Below, piece by piece: positions 45,714 to 59,746 of a DNA stretch of 64,000 bases; position 1 is the first letter of the stretch; every line of letters starts with the position of its first letter. Position numbers and translations under genes: made by a program. Origin of the DNA: Heterodera schachtii (lineage: Eukaryota; Nematoda; Chromadorea; Rhabditida; Heteroderidae); assembly GCA_023374025.1 (NCBI GenBank), contig SIJG01000042.1, positions 496,001 through 560,000 on the forward strand. Direction: 5' to 3'. The notes below the pieces were generated by a model. That model had not been told where the DNA came from, searched no databases, and was given only the letters and a program-made list of their open reading frames with translations.

Positions 45714-48700
45714 TCAATTCAAATGGAATCCCTTTTCTGCTGTTGCCGCCAAAAGACGATCTCTGAGTATTCCGGCACTGCTGTACTCGGGCAGTTTCAA
45801 GTAATGCACACACGTGTTGACGGACTGAATGTGAAATGTACACTGACTATGAGAGCGAAAATCGTACCGGATAAGACCCATCTCCAGAACCGACTTTGCG
45901 TACGACAGTTAGACTGAAAAACAGAATTGTTTCCGCATTTACAAAGGGAAGTGAAATGACCGACCGAGGGTGGAGGTTGGCGAGGCCACCGGGAGGCAAA
46001 GAAGAGCATCTAAAAACACGCAAAATGCGAAAAAAGGAAAGAGAAAAAGACCCGGTCGTAAACTGAAGGAAGGCCTTACGCTCCGCCGAATTGAAACCCA
46101 TGAGCACTTCGACGAAGTTCAGAAAACCGACTGAGTCGCGAGTGTAACTGTTGAAGAATGGTTTATTATTGGAATCGTGTGACCGTGGTCAGTTCTCACC
46201 CAAGTTTTGGTTCCGAATACCGTAACAAATCTTCTCGTGTCCATCTTGGACTCTGTTCTCCCGAGATCAAAGTCTAAATGTAAGAGCAAAAGATGAATTA
46301 CTACTGTTGCTGGGAAATTTGACACCTGAAGTTCGCTGGTCGAGTAGCAAGTCAAAGATGAAAGAGGAAAAACCAAGTCGAAGCCGAAGCGGAACATGAA
46401 AAGCTAAAAAAGGAAAAGCCAAGTCCAGAAAAGCAAATGCTAAATGAACCTGCTCACGGATTCCTTCATTCAAATGAAAGTCGACAAGCCTTTTCACGTA
46501 CAATTCGACATTGGAACCATTCACCTCAACCGAAGCGCCGTTTGGAATTAATTCAACGCATTCGTAGGGGAAACATCGAGCGGGAGCATTAACCGCGAAA
46601 GTTAGGAACAAATCTAACGGATGAGCAGAAGAATTGATAAGATAATTAATGTGGGGGATGGATTCCACCTTCAACTGTTATTTTGGCTTCACCCATTTCA
46701 ACGCGCAATTCGTCGAACTGTTTTTCCCTTTCGGCAGAGTCAAAGTGTTCGTCCGATTGGATGGATTTCCTTTGCTCAATGAATTTTAGCAGAGCAGTTA
46801 CTAATCGCATCTAAAATAGGCAGTGTTTAAATAGTAAATTTGTTGTATAAACGACCTTTTCGGGGTGAATCAGTGCGAAATCGGAAAAGTCCAAAATGGA
46901 TTCAATTGATGGCCCATCGCCTGAGGCAAGCTGCAAAATGGGTATAAAGAAATACACAAACAAAACAAGAAAACCTTAGGCGAAGTGATCAGTTTGAGGA
47001 AGGTTTTCGAAAGGGGCAAGTCGACAAGACGATTGTCCTGAAATTTGGGGCCATGAAAAGCAAGAAAAAGAAGCTCACCTGAATTGCTTTTGCAATGAAT
47101 ATTCCAAAAATTTGGAAGAGATTTAAAACTCGTTCATTAGAGCCTGGCGGCCAAAAGGCTGGGAAAAGACCGACATTTGAGTGCACGTAATAGCCGGTAG
47201 GTTTCGACCCAATGAATCCTCCGCCTTTCTGATCGTTCGCCTCGTTTTCCAAAACACTGTCCTCACAGTGCCACATGCAAAGGTCCCGTCGTTGGAACTC
47301 AGCAGCAACCTCAAAAATCATATGTTTGTTTTGAATTTTAATGCCGGTAAACCAAAGAAAAGAATTCGAGCGTTGGGCCGAGGCCAGTGCCCTCTTCGCC
47401 GAAATATTCAATCTCCAAAATGGCCTTTCGCAACGCATGAAATTTTAGCACTTTGACGGCATTTTCCAGGAAGAGTTCTGTCGACCGATGCACTTTTATC
47501 CGTTCATGTTTAACTCGTCCTATTCTGTACTCAGGGTAATGGTCCTCTCTTCGAAGGCCTGCCATGTTGGAAGCGGCTGAAGAAGTAGCAGAACGATTTT
47601 GGTCAAGTAAGTGATCGCGTCGACTTTGTAAATAAGCAATTGCCCGTGAGGTCCCAAAAGCTAAATTTTTTGTTTAAAGATAGAAAAAATATATTTTTAA
47701 ACCTGTCGTGTTCAAAAAACTTGTACGTATGTCCATCGAAAAAAGACATGGGAAATTGTGTACTAAAAAATTATATTCGAATATTTATAATTCAAAGATT
47801 TATGTTTAAATAACTCACCCAAATAGTTGCACCAATTAGGCAACGCCTCTGCAGAAACCACTAATGGATCAGTCAGTTCTTGGCAAAGTTTTTGCGACAA
47901 TTTTGTACTATGAAATGATTCTTCAGGAAGAGTCGGAAAAGCGACTTCAACACCAATAATTTGGTCGAAGTTGCTAATTGAGCGAGAAAGTTCGTGTAAT
48001 ATTTTGATCAAGTTCAATGCCTTAATATTGAAAATTGAGAAATTGTAAAATAGCGAAGTGTTCCATAAGACGACGTTAAGCTAATCCATCAACCTGAAAC
48101 ATCCCTTCACATAAGGGGGAGAACACTCCGAACCCTTTACACATAGAAACTTCCCTCTCCCTGGAGATACGCTTCCCCGCCCACCTGTTCAACCAAAGGA
48201 TTTGTCTCGTCCAAATTGTTAGTCATAGCCTTCTCCGTGTCCTCCGTTGGACATTCTGCCGCCTCATTCTCATTAACCGAATAAATCAGCGTAAAAGTGT
48301 TTTCCCAAATCAGAGAATTCGCATCAGCACTAAACACATTCGGCGATTGTCCGCATTTCTGACTCGTCACCAGCAAGTCTTGCACTTAAGTGCATTATTT
48401 TTAATAAGAGTAAACTTAGGAACAATTGGGAATCACCATAACGGAACAGTGATGAGTCATCGTCTTTCAGTTCCACCAATTCTTCCTCCTCATTTTTCAC
48501 TTGGTCTTTGCCAGTCATTTTGATAAACAATCGAATCGGGGACTTTTCTTTGGCAGTGGAAGAAGTTCCCCCTCCTTTAGGCTCCTCTCTAATCAACGAC
48601 CCTTTGCGTCTGTATGTACAGAAATGAATACTGTCCGGCAGTTTAACATCTTGTGTCTGAAGCAGTGTTTTATACGGTGAAATGGGAACGTTTGGTTAGA

Positions 48701-51700
48701 CCTGATTGACATTGGTTCGACCGGGGCGAGGGTCGAAGGCTGGGATGAGTGCCCCGAACTGACGACGAAGCACAAAATCGTCATTCCAACCACCGGGTTG
48801 TATCGCCGTTTTATTTGCCATTGTTCGAGCCGCTCGTCCACAATTTCCTTCTTCGTTGCTTCGCTGTCGTCCATCGCTTTGACTGCCCATTGAAGGCGGA
48901 ATAAAAGCATTGAATTCGTCCAGTAGGGCTTGTCGCCATCGGTGATTTCGCCCTTCATTGACAGGAGATGATCCGATGATCACATCGATTGGTAACGAAG
49001 GGATTATGTTTTCACTTCGCTCAATGGCGGCACGGATGGCTGCAAAAGCATCGGCACGAGAGGCTCCCGTGTTGGGAATTATTGTTTGGTTGGCGGAAGT
49101 GGAAGAGGTGGAAAACTGACGACGAAAAGCAGAGGCAACGGACGAAAAAGACTCAATTTGGGATTGAAGTGCCGTTGTGGCATCGCTGAACATCGATGAC
49201 GCAGCGTTAGCTCCGCCACCGCTTGCGCCCAGTGGCCCCGTGGAGACCGAAGTGCTTCCGAGATTTTGAACATGCTCTGCAAAACGATCAGCAATTGAGG
49301 AGGAGTCGGAAGAGATGCTGATCCCTCCTCCATGATCACTTCCGGGATGTTCACAATCGCTAAATCGAATCAAATTAGCAGAAGAAAAAATGGATGAAAT
49401 GCCATCGCACTCGATAAAATGCAACTCGTCCTCGTAAATGTCGTTGTCGAATTCGTCCACGTCGTAAATGTCGGAATTTTCACCGGACTCCAACACCTAA
49501 ATTTTTATTTGATTTTATGTTTATTTTTGTTATTTTTTACTTGCTGCATCATATTGCGGAAAACTTCGGCGTAATTTCCCAGTTTAACGCGTAAATTTGA
49601 ACCAATGTTTTGAATTTGCGAAGATGAGTTGTGGCTGGATCCAGGCACATTTTGACGAGTTCCAGCTGAAAAATTTTGGTTGATCGTGAGACATTTGTGC
49701 GAGGGTTTGACCATCAGACAACGAATAGACCAACTTTTGTAATTTTTCAAATTTTTTGAGATTGGCATTATTTTCAGGTTAAAAGAGCTTGTTAGAATCC
49801 TTTGCGGAATTTTTTCTGTTCCTTGTTCGTCTTACGGAGGGGGGGGGGGGGGACCGGGTGCTCGACCATTGTTCATCGAGTACCACAATGATTAGGATGC
49901 TTTTCCATTATAAAGCATACTTTGCGAATTTGAAGACTCCCCTCTGTTCGAGCAGTGTTCTCCATATTTGTGCGATGTCTTTTTCGGCATGGTCGTCCCA
50001 CTCAAAAGTTCATTACTTTTTGTGTCACCACATTCCGACAATTCGATTTTGCCTTCCTCCGGCGAGGCAAAAAGATTAAGAAAGTCAGCAGTTTCTTTTA
50101 AACCGGAAAGGATTTCAGCCTCATCAAACTCTTCTTCTTCGTCCTGTTGTCCTTGATTGACTTAAAATGAATAATTACAGATTTAATTATTTCCTCTCGG
50201 AAGTGCAATTACCAAATGGTGTAAGTTGTGCTTCAAATGCGTTGTTTGACTTTTGCACCATCTGAGGACTTGCAAATGCATTCTCCGTCCTTTTGCTGAC
50301 TTCTGTCAATGCATTTTTCCTAAGTTATAAGACAATTCAAAGACTCCAAACCATTTATGGTTTCGATTGAGGATTCATTTTGGTTCGGAGCCAATCGTTC
50401 CGAGGAGGACAATTGTTGCCGTTCACGAGCAAAGCAAGAAGAGTTCAGAACGGGCTGCGAGCCACCAGCAAATGAGCTGAATTTCACGGGTCAAATGCTC
50501 CTCCCAGGGGATTCCAACCTGGCACCAATTGACAGTCCGTGCATTTCCTCACTTCCCTTTCTTTTGTCAAACCGATTTTCAAAATTTGCATGATTTCCAA
50601 ATGCTGGCAGATTCTTTGGCTCAGGGCTTCCGGAATTAGGCGAACCCAATGATTCCTCCGGAATGCTGCAATCATGAAGACGAGCCTTGGACAACAAATT
50701 CTCTAGGGATGGCGTTTGGTGCTGGAGAGACTCGGCACTTGCCGCCTGATTAAACACTGAAGAACTTCGGCTCTTTCGCTGGTCAGCCTAAAGGAAATGA
50801 GAAATGACTAATATAAAATATGGAACAAACATCAAATAAATTAGTTGTTGACATTGACTTTTGTTGTTGCTGAGAAATTACATTAATTGTGTCGAGTGAG
50901 TTTTTCTAAAATAATTTTATTTTTTAAAATTGAATTTCATGCTTTGATTTTTCAATTGACATTGGCTCACTTCATTTAATGTCGACTGTTCCCGTCCGTT
51001 TGCATTTCGCTGTCCTTTCGACGGCGCTTCGCCTGAACTCTTCGGTAAATTTGCTCCTCCTTTCTTCGTTGTCGTATTTTTCGTCGCTTTCCCGGACCCA
51101 AATGATTTTTTCACTTTGATGGTCCCGCCGACTTTCTCTAAACAGCCAGCAGCGACGTAAGCGGAACGAGCGGACAAAAGATCACCGCCGGACGTGACAC
51201 TGTGTTTATGTCCAGTGACGGAAGAAACGCCGGCGCTTTTATCTGCCGCTGTTTTAGGGAGTTTGCGCGCCATTCTCAAAGAAGCAGCGGTGGGAGGTCG
51301 ACCAAAGCTGAGATTCGAGAGAGCATTGGACACATTCGGCTGGTGAAGCGGGTCATCGCTTGGAGTGACTAAACGGCAAAAACGAAAAACTAGGCAAAAT
51401 AAGAATATAATGTGCCTCCTGATAAGCTGCTTGGTGACTTGGTGGAATTCGTGAGTTGTTGATACAAATATGACTTCAATGAAGCAACTGACACAAGCGG
51501 TTCACTCTTCAAAAAACGATTTGTTCTGAAATTTGACAAGTAAAATTTCAAGCCGAATTTCATTACATATTCGCAAATTGATTCGAAGCTTTGATGCCTT
51601 TTCCCTGATTTTCCAATTCAAAACGAAAGCGCAAACGTCGCGTGAGCAACTAAAATCGAGTTGTAGCTTCGAAAATGAGCAAGTGGATCACTTGAAAGCC

Positions 51701-54700
51701 AAAAGGGGAACCGCCGGGGACATCGTAGAGATATTGGGGCAATTTCTCAACAAATTCCAATACGAGAACAATTTTACGGACCAACAGAGAAAGTTTTTTT
51801 GCATCAGAGAAAATCTAAAGTTTGGGAATACTATTATTAATAAATAAGTCGAAGACCTCTGCGAAAGATTTGGCGAGAATTCCACTTCGGTTGAGATGAA
51901 CCTGCTCAATAAAGCCCAGGAAAGAGGGCACCAATCCTGACACTGATATTTCAAATACGGACAGAAGACGCTCGTCAATTAAAATGTCACGGATTTTGGC
52001 AAGAATTGTTCGCAGCTAAAATAAAAGTTGAGAAATTAATGAAAATGAGAGGAAAAAACAAAGACAAAAGAAAAACAAAAGGGAAGCCAATCCCCACTTA
52101 AATCCGATTTATTACAATTAGTGATTCGGTCCAGTGGGTTATTTAACATTTACAAACCATTACTTCTTCAGTTGAACTTACTTCTTCTGTTGAATTGGCA
52201 CAAGAATCTTTCTCTTCCGCTTTCGCAATTGATTTCGTCAATTTGCAAAGCAAATTCGAAAGTTTCTGAACTTCCAAGACCAATTCTCTGGGCTCATCCC
52301 GAGCTTTTTTCAGGTAAGCGTCCCAAATCTCTTGCGCCAATTCGTACACTTTCTGTTTTTGAACCTCCAGTTTAAAGTAGCGAAGGCGTCTTCCGCCACC
52401 CCGCGCGGCCCAACCCGTCACAAAATCATGTCCTACATTATTATTGAATAATTCTGAATTCCGTGTTGATTAAAAGTATATACCCAAAGTTGAATCGGCT
52501 GAAAACAGATGTTTTTGATGTTGCGTCGTTTCAAAAATGAACCCTGGAAGGTCTTCTTTCACGACCATTTTCTGTTGAGTGCCTTCTCGATTTGTCAATA
52601 ACAGTGTGCCGACTTCGGATGATGCCAAATTCCAATTTCCCGATTGAATTGCCAATGTCACAGAGCGTGGCACGGAAAGGACCGATTTGGTCTGCGACCC
52701 AGCTGGCACTGTTGCCCGAGCTTTAAGTAACTTTTCGACGAATTCGGTGCGGTTTTCGGCATTGTCCGCCCCATATTCAGGGGTACCGCTGCTGTACAAA
52801 GTGCTCAGCCTGCCATTCATCAGAAAGCGCAGCCATCCGTTCGAGCCATCACTATCGAACAAAATAATTGGATGATAAACAAAATCAAACCACCTCAACT
52901 CCAATGCGACAGCGTCGCACCACAAAAACAGAGAATCTTTGGAGCGGATCAGCCTCCAGTCCTTCCAGCGATAGAACACTTTCTCCTCCACCGTCCACAC
53001 ATCTTCCGAGCCGTCCTTGGCTGTGTTCTGAGGTTGCCTCTGTTGTTGCTGGTTGAGTTCACATGATGATTCAGAAACGTCTTGCACTATTTGCACTCCA
53101 AGAACATTGGCAATGGTGGTGGCTGCCTCCACCAATTCATTATCAAATTGTGGAGAGTTGGCCCCGTCTCCGTGATTTGAAGGTGAGAGTTCTTCCTCAG
53201 TATTTGGTGCATTATGTCTGTGTAATATTTCAACGGTCGGCGATGGTGTTGAACTATCAGCATGAACAGCGATTTCTTCATTCTGTAATTTTGAAATGAG
53301 TTATGTTCAAAAGCCATTTGGGCAATGGTCAAGAATTGGTGTCCCGACGAAAAAAAATGTTAAAAATTTCGCAGCTATTTTTTCTAGGCTTTAAAAAATG
53401 CGCTGATCACGAATCTGAACTCAGATTTCGAAAACATTGATTTGTACCTATGATTTTTCAATAAATTTGAAAAAACAATAAATGAAACATCAAGTAGTTG
53501 ATGAAAAATCATAGATAAAAACCAATGTTTTCAAAATCTGAGTTCAGATTCGTGATCAGCGCATTTTTTAAGCTTAGAAAAAATAGCTGCGAAATTTTTA
53601 ACATTTTTTTTCGTCGGGACACCAACTCTTGACCATTGCCGCCATTTGGGCAAGTGGGTCGAAGTTTGAGCTAAAAAGAAACAAATTTCATGGATAATTA
53701 CCGAGTAATGTGAAGCATCGTTTGATGGCGCGGCTGACTCGGAACGGAGACTCACAGAAGGGGACGATGGACTTAAAGCAAAGACCAATGCTCGCAGATT
53801 TGTTACCATTATTGTAATAATGATATCACCTGTCTGTCATACTATTCGTTGCGATTTCTTTTCTGAGAGAAGTACAATCAGTCGAAATGGTCCTTCTTTG
53901 GGTCAATTGCTTTTCAGAAGCGGACAATTCGGGGAAATTCGGCCCAACATTCGCCGCACTGAGGGAAGATGAAGAAGCATTGTTTGTCGCTGCATCCACC
54001 GCCTCCATGGCCAACTGCTCAATTTTCTCAGACAATCCAAGTCGGACAAGCTGTTCAGTCCAAAAATCGGGGCTTTTAACCAACACAGATTTAATTGTCT
54101 AAATCGTTTTATTGGAAAAAAGCAACAGTTCTAGGACCAACCATCAGTGCTTGTTGCTTTGCATCCAAATTGTTTTCTTTACTTTCAAAGACGCCCATTA
54201 GAACTCCAACCAAAGACTCCACAAAGTTTCCATTTTCTTCTCCATTTGTGTTCATTTTCGCTTCGGTAATTTCGAAAAATGCTTTTGCCGAAGTATAAAA
54301 CACACATTTGCGAATCAAAGTCAACGTTGTTCGCCGTACACCAACAGTCAACGAATTCTGAATGTAAAACCATAAAACAAAGACAAGAAATAAGAAAATA
54401 CCCTAAATATTGTACAAAAGAGGGGCAACAATTGTTGGATGAATTTCTCTCCCAATTCAGAGTCAATTTTGTCATGGTCCGGTGCCACTTTTGCGTCCAC
54501 TTGGCCTTGTGCATCGGAATGTTTGTGCATTTGTGCGCTCGTTGGTATTACGCTGATGTAAGCACCGGGGTTTTGGAGAATCTCGCACACTTGCTGATGA
54601 CCTTCGTCGCTTCGTTCTCGGGCCTTGTCGAGCGCAGTCCGTCCCTCTTCCTTAATTGTTTTTTAGATTATTGGCCAATGAATGCCATTGGGCAGCACAT

Positions 54701-56797
54701 CTTGCAGGTCGGGGTTCGCTCCGTAGCGAAGAAGGATCTTTACAATCTTGAAGTATAATTGGTTATTACAGCAAATAATGAATCCAAATGCAGCTCACTT
54801 CGACTCGTCCAAAACACGCGGCGTAATGAAGCGAAGAAGAACGCTGCCCTTTGTTGGGGTCCGCTCCTTTGTCACAAAGGTAAATGACCATGTCGGAGGT
54901 GCCGAAAGCAGAACACCAATTGAGCAGAGTTTGGCCAACGTCGTCGACAAAGTTCGGGTCAACCTGAAACAATGAGTCTTTGAGAATTACGGTTTTTAGC
55001 AACCGTTCCATTTTCGACGGCATCAATTAACGCGTCCGTGTCACGCAATCGAATTGCGTCAATTAAATTGCGATGCGTTTTGTCAAAAGCGGGAGGAGCA
55101 ACTTAAAAGAATTTGGATAAAAAAAGAAAGGGAGGGAGGGAGAGGAGTTTATGTGTACCCGAATCGTTTAATAAAACTCGGTTTTTGGAAATTGCAGACC
55201 GTCCTTCACAGAGTAAGACAATTAGAAGGTCAATGAAACGCAACGAATCCTGAAACAAAGTACCAAAATAAAAAAGAAGAAGTGTTGACAAACTTACGTT
55301 GATACAACGTTCATCCTTTCCATTGAGAACCATTTTCAAAGCAGGAACCAATTTGGACGAGCTAAGAGAATTAAAAATGGAAGAAAAATAAATTGGAAAC
55401 TCACGAAAGAATTTCTTCAGTGAGGGCGAAAGAACTTTTACACAGATTGACAAAGAGTGAGAAAACCATAGAGATGAAAGCGGAACTTCTCTTCCGAATT
55501 CCGCAGTTTTCCCCATTCGAAGATAATTCAGTGGGAGCATTTTCGTGCGCTGTCGAAGATGAACCAATAAGGTCGAAGAGATGCGCCACCAATCTGCTGG
55601 GAGAGGCCAACGCCATTGGGTCCATTTGACGTCGCACGAAACGGTCGGTCATTGCGGCAAAACATCGCAGTGCACACTCTGCCACTCTCTCATCGTCATG
55701 TTCAAGCAAATCACCAAGGTTTCTGCTGCACTCGCCAATATTGGCGTCGGTCGGCTCAATTTTGCTGCATAGTTTGGTGACAACGGCCATGGCGGAATGC
55801 ATTGTGTCTTTGTGCAGATGAACATGGTGCCTACCGGAGAAGCAGAAAATTGCAAACGGTACCGTAAGATTCACTTTATCAAGTGCAGCATGGCCTGCAG
55901 TCCCCCCGCGTCATGCACTGCACTGGTCTCCCGTTGGCAAATATGTTCCAGCAGTTTAACGCATTGTTCCGCTAAATCAAAAGAAATATTTGCTACTTTT
56001 GTTTATGACTAAAAAAACAGCACCCAAATCTTTGCTTGTTCTGTCCGTCAGTTCAACAATGACCAACCGGTGGCAAATTGCCTTTATAGCACCATCGACT
56101 TGCGTGATCCGACGGGTACACTCATTGGACACATCCAAATAATAAGTGATGGCACGAGCCGTGACCTTTTCGAATGATAGAAATTAACCAAGGAACAAAT
56201 GACTTGGAAACATTGAAAAAAAAGCAGTTAATTATTAAATTTTTAATTAATTTCTCGAACCCTGAATTTAAATTGGCTTTTTTTTTGCTCAGATATGCAT
56301 CAACTTTATTCTCGAGTAAAATGCACACAAAATTGGACGAAAATGGATGTCATATTCATGTTTCAGCAGACCAATAAAAATGCAACTTTCTCTTTTTTAT
56401 GGGACCAGTAGAACAATTACCGAAAAATAGGGGGGGGGGGGGGGGGACCAGCCTTGCTATTACCAAAATTAAACTGTAAAAAAGTCTATTTGAGCTCAAT
56501 CCTTCTTACAACTGTTACTGTTACTCACCTCCAATATGTTTTCAGGAGCTGACTCGTCAAGGAAAATCCGTCCGAGTGCTGGCAAAAAAGTTCTTGGAGG
56601 ACAAATCTCAAAACATCGGTCGATGTTATCACTCATTAAAAGAGTCTAAAGAATTAGAACTTAAGCTAAAAGCTTTAAACATGAGAATTAAGCATAACCA
56701 TGCAAAGTTGTTCCAATGCCATCAGTTGCAAATCACGCTGGTCGCCGACACCCATTTGGAGCCATTCAAGCAAAGTGTCAGGGTCAACCCCTTCCAT
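45714..56797 (-). CDS. HECTD1-type E3 ubiquitin ligase
   Basis: Starts at 56797 with [20 protein letters not shown], nearly identical in pattern to HECTD1. Then an armadillo-like part ([39 protein letters not shown]), ankyrin repeats at 54.7-55.1 kb ([40 protein letters not shown]), a SUN-like/galactose-binding module at 52.5-53.0 kb ([40 protein letters not shown]), a Ser-rich middle, [14 protein letters not shown], and the HECT domain ([54 protein letters not shown]). The catalytic Cys is in [16 protein letters not shown] and the protein ends GFHLN at 45714. About 30 exons with introns mostly short. C. elegans HECD-1 is the counterpart. HECT ligases take ubiquitin from an E2 on the Cys and pass it to substrate. 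Confidence 0.93.
53321..53640. mobile_element. MITE inside the HECTD1 gene
   Basis: 320-bp near-perfect palindrome with ends GGCAATGGTCAAGA and an exact 8-bp target duplication GCCATTTG (53313-53320 and 53641-53648). It falls in an intron between the exon ending DASHYS and the exon starting NEEIAVHAD. Confidence 0.9.
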
Positions 56798-58331
56798 GTT
56801 CATTCATATATTTCGAAATGCTAATTAAATTAAAAAGAAATAATTTGCAAAAAAAAAAAAAGGAACAGTCAAGCAAAGTTCATCATCTCAGCAACAGCGG
56901 ACGGCTGCTGATGTCATTTCATTTCTCATTCGAATGAATGGGGGGGGGGGGGGGCAAACTCTTTCCAATGTCCCGCCGCTTCGCTCTCTCCCGTCACTCA
57001 ATTCGAATTTCGTATTCTTTGCGATTTTCACTCCAAAGACTCTCTCTTTTCGCTGTGTTCCTCTCTCACTTACAGTCAGCAGGTATTTCGTCTTTTTACC
57101 TCCTTTCACGTGCTTTTCGTTTAGTAAAGAAGTAAACACGTGAAGAAATGGAAAATAGAGAGAGGGATAGACAAAGAAAGAGAGAGAGCGGAGAGAGAGA
57201 GAAAGAGAGATGAAAAGGATAATGGGAGATGGGGAGAGGCGAGGTAGAGAGAGAGATGAGAGATGGGTAGAGAAAGATAAAAGAGATGGACTAGGGAAAG
57301 AGGCATGAAATAGATGGGCAGAGGCAGAGAGAAAGATAAAAAAAATGAGAATGAGAGAAAGCGAGAGGGAAGGTGGTAGAGAAAAAGAGAAGGAGAGAAA
57401 GATATATAGTAAAAGACATAGAGAAAAAAGATGTATAAAAGAGATAGAGGTTTTACAATGATGGAAAAAAGTCTTGAATCAAAGTGATAAAATTTGTAAA
57501 TAAAATTTTGCTTGTTTAAGTCGACTTATTATTTTTCTTTTTCACCCTCAATATATGACTCGTTCACACACAACAAGAAAATTTATTTGACTTACTCATT
57601 CCCGAGATTGATTCACTTGATCAGACTTGACTCAAAAAAAGGGCGGAAAAAAGTCTTGACTCAAACATGAAAAAAAAAGCAGCAAAATCATTGGCGTAAA
57701 AAAATGCCAATATATTCAAAAACAATACAAAGTATCTTTATGTTGATCAAATTCCTAATCGAAGGTCAAAGCCTCCCAATGCACTTCAAAACCACTTAAA
57801 TAGAATGCCTTATTTGCGTTGTTTATTTTGATCACAACTTTAATTCGCTTCATATTTTTTTTTTACTCATTTTTCGAATTTTCTCGTTTTTGATCAATTG
57901 GAATACGTTGAAATCAAATATTGTTTGCATGTCGACAGTTTTGGCTTAAGCTTTATATTTCTTTTTTCAAAGATTTTATTTTAGTAAATCTTTTTAATAA
58001 AAGTAAAATAAAAAAAATGAAAATAAATGGTCCATAAAATGATGAGAAGAGGGAAGGGGGGGGGGGGGGGAAGAAGGTGATAAAGAAGGTGATAAATGAA
58101 AGAGACAGCTGTTATTCGGTGGGGGGTGGCCCACAAGCGATTAAAGAAAGGGGCGGCCGGGCCGACCGACTCCCCCCCCCCCCCCCCTCTTCCTCCTCTC
58201 CCGCCCCTCCTCCCCCAAATTTTGTTGTTTCTTCCCTTTGTTTTTCCATTCTTTACTGATCGGTGATCGCAGTCAGTCTTTTTCCTCCTCCTCCTTCTGC
58301 TCATTTCTCCAAATTCTTCTCAAACGTCAAA
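56798..58331. other. Intergenic: GA microsatellite and poly-G tracts
   Basis: Contains the 5' flank of the HECTD1 gene, a poly-G run at 56940-56954, a GA-rich microsatellite at about 57140-57440, AT-rich sequence, and poly-G and poly-C runs at 58057-58070 and 58171-58186. No gene seen. Confidence 0.65.
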
Positions 58332-59746
58332 ATGCTTTCTGAAATTGTATGTGTTAAATAATTGTTGAATTAAATTTAAATTTAATATTTGGCATTGCCT
58401 CCTAACCAATGCTTTTTTCTTTACGATGGTTTTTCTTTTTCAGCCGCTTCCCCACCAAAAAGAAATCGTCGACCCTCGTCTTCCCTGCAAAATTCAAATT
58501 GTCGGCCGTGCCAATGACGTCGCGAAACGTTTCGAAGTTAATCTTTTGTCACAGACAGGCGAACACCTTCTCCATTTCAACCCGCGCTTCGATGTTCGTA
58601 AAATCCAAAGGTCGACCGAAGAAGTCCCTTCAGGAACATTGCGTGGTGCGAAGCAGCACAAAAGACGGCCAATGGCAAGCGGAAGAAAGGGGAGGGGCCA
58701 ATCCCTTCGTGGCCGGGCAGCCTTTCTCGCTCGATCTGCTGGTTGAGCAAGGCCTAATTGTGGTGGGTGCCGGCCGTTTCGGCCCCCAAATTCGCCCGTG
58801 GCTTCAGTGTTCTGTGAATGGCTTCCAATTCTGTGAATTTGCCGCGCGGGATGACTTCTCCCAATTGGGCGCTGTTTCCGTTGGCGGTGACATTCAGCTG
58901 AACTCTTTGGAAGTGTCCACCGCCGAGGGTCCCGCGATTGCCCATGAAGGCGGCGATAAGGGGCCGCGCGAAGCCGACGAGGAAAATGCGCAAGAACAGC
59001 CGCCCATTGTGACGCCGGCCCATCCCGAACCGCAACCGGTGCCAGCCGAACCGACTCCCCAGCAGCCGCAGCCTCCACCGGCCCAGGGGCCGCTGGTCAG
59101 TCACACAATTAATCCATTTAGGTATGCTGTGGACGAGGGTATATTCGAATCATTCGCAGTCGGTGCCTTACCAAGCTCCGCTCCATGCGTTGCTTCAGAC
59201 TAACCGAATGCGCGTCGTCGGTGTCCCCCGCCCGGGGGCACAGCGCTTCACAGTGAATTTCAAAACGCACGACGGAGAGACACTTTTCCATTTCAATGCT
59301 CGTTTTGATGTTAGAGACAATACTCTTAAGAAACGGTATGGTCAATTTAGCAAAACTGTGTGGTGCGCAACGCCAGCGTGAACAGACAATACGCGCCGGA
59401 GGGGGAGGAGCGCGAAGGGGCGGGCTGCCCATTTAAAGTGGGCACATCAAACGACGCCCACTCATTCATCCCTTTCTTTCAATTAGCCTGGGGTTACTTT
59501 TGCATTGGATTTTCTCATCCACGGCAACGTCATTCGAGTTAACAAAATGCATGAATGCATTTGCCTTCTTTTTTTTTTTTTGCTTTTCAGTGTTTTGTCG
59601 ATGGCATCGAATTTTGTCGATTTCAATTGCGAGGAAATCTTAACGAAGCAAGTCGTGTCGACCCATTCAAAATGCTTGTTTCTGCTCAGGTGGCCGTGTT
59701 GGACATCCACGGCGACTTGGCATTGAATCAAGTGCTTATTGCCTGA
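58332..59746 (+). CDS. Tandem-repeat galectin (two CRDs)
   Basis: Eight exons, all in phase: 58332-58346, 58444-58593, 58634-58762, 58808-59095, 59160-59309, 59351-59437, 59487-59537 and 59591-59746; about 341 residues. CRD1: HLLHFNPRFDEHCVVRSSTK, GQWQAEERGGANPFVAGQPF, CSVNGFQFCEFAARDDF. A Pro/Gln/Glu-rich linker follows (HPEPQPVPAEPTPQQPQPP). CRD2: TLFHFNARFDQNCVVRNASV, EEREGAGCPFKPGVTFALDF, FLIHGNVIRCFVDGIEFCRF, ending LNQVLIA. Galectins bind beta-galactosides and lack a signal peptide, as here. Sugar-binding residues deviate: CRD1 has VRSS instead of VRN; CRD2 has NAR for NPR and no clear Trp. Both CRDs share intron positions after RFD and before C-V-(N/D)-G; CRD2 has one more. Many introns are 36-70 bp. 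Confidence 0.94.
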
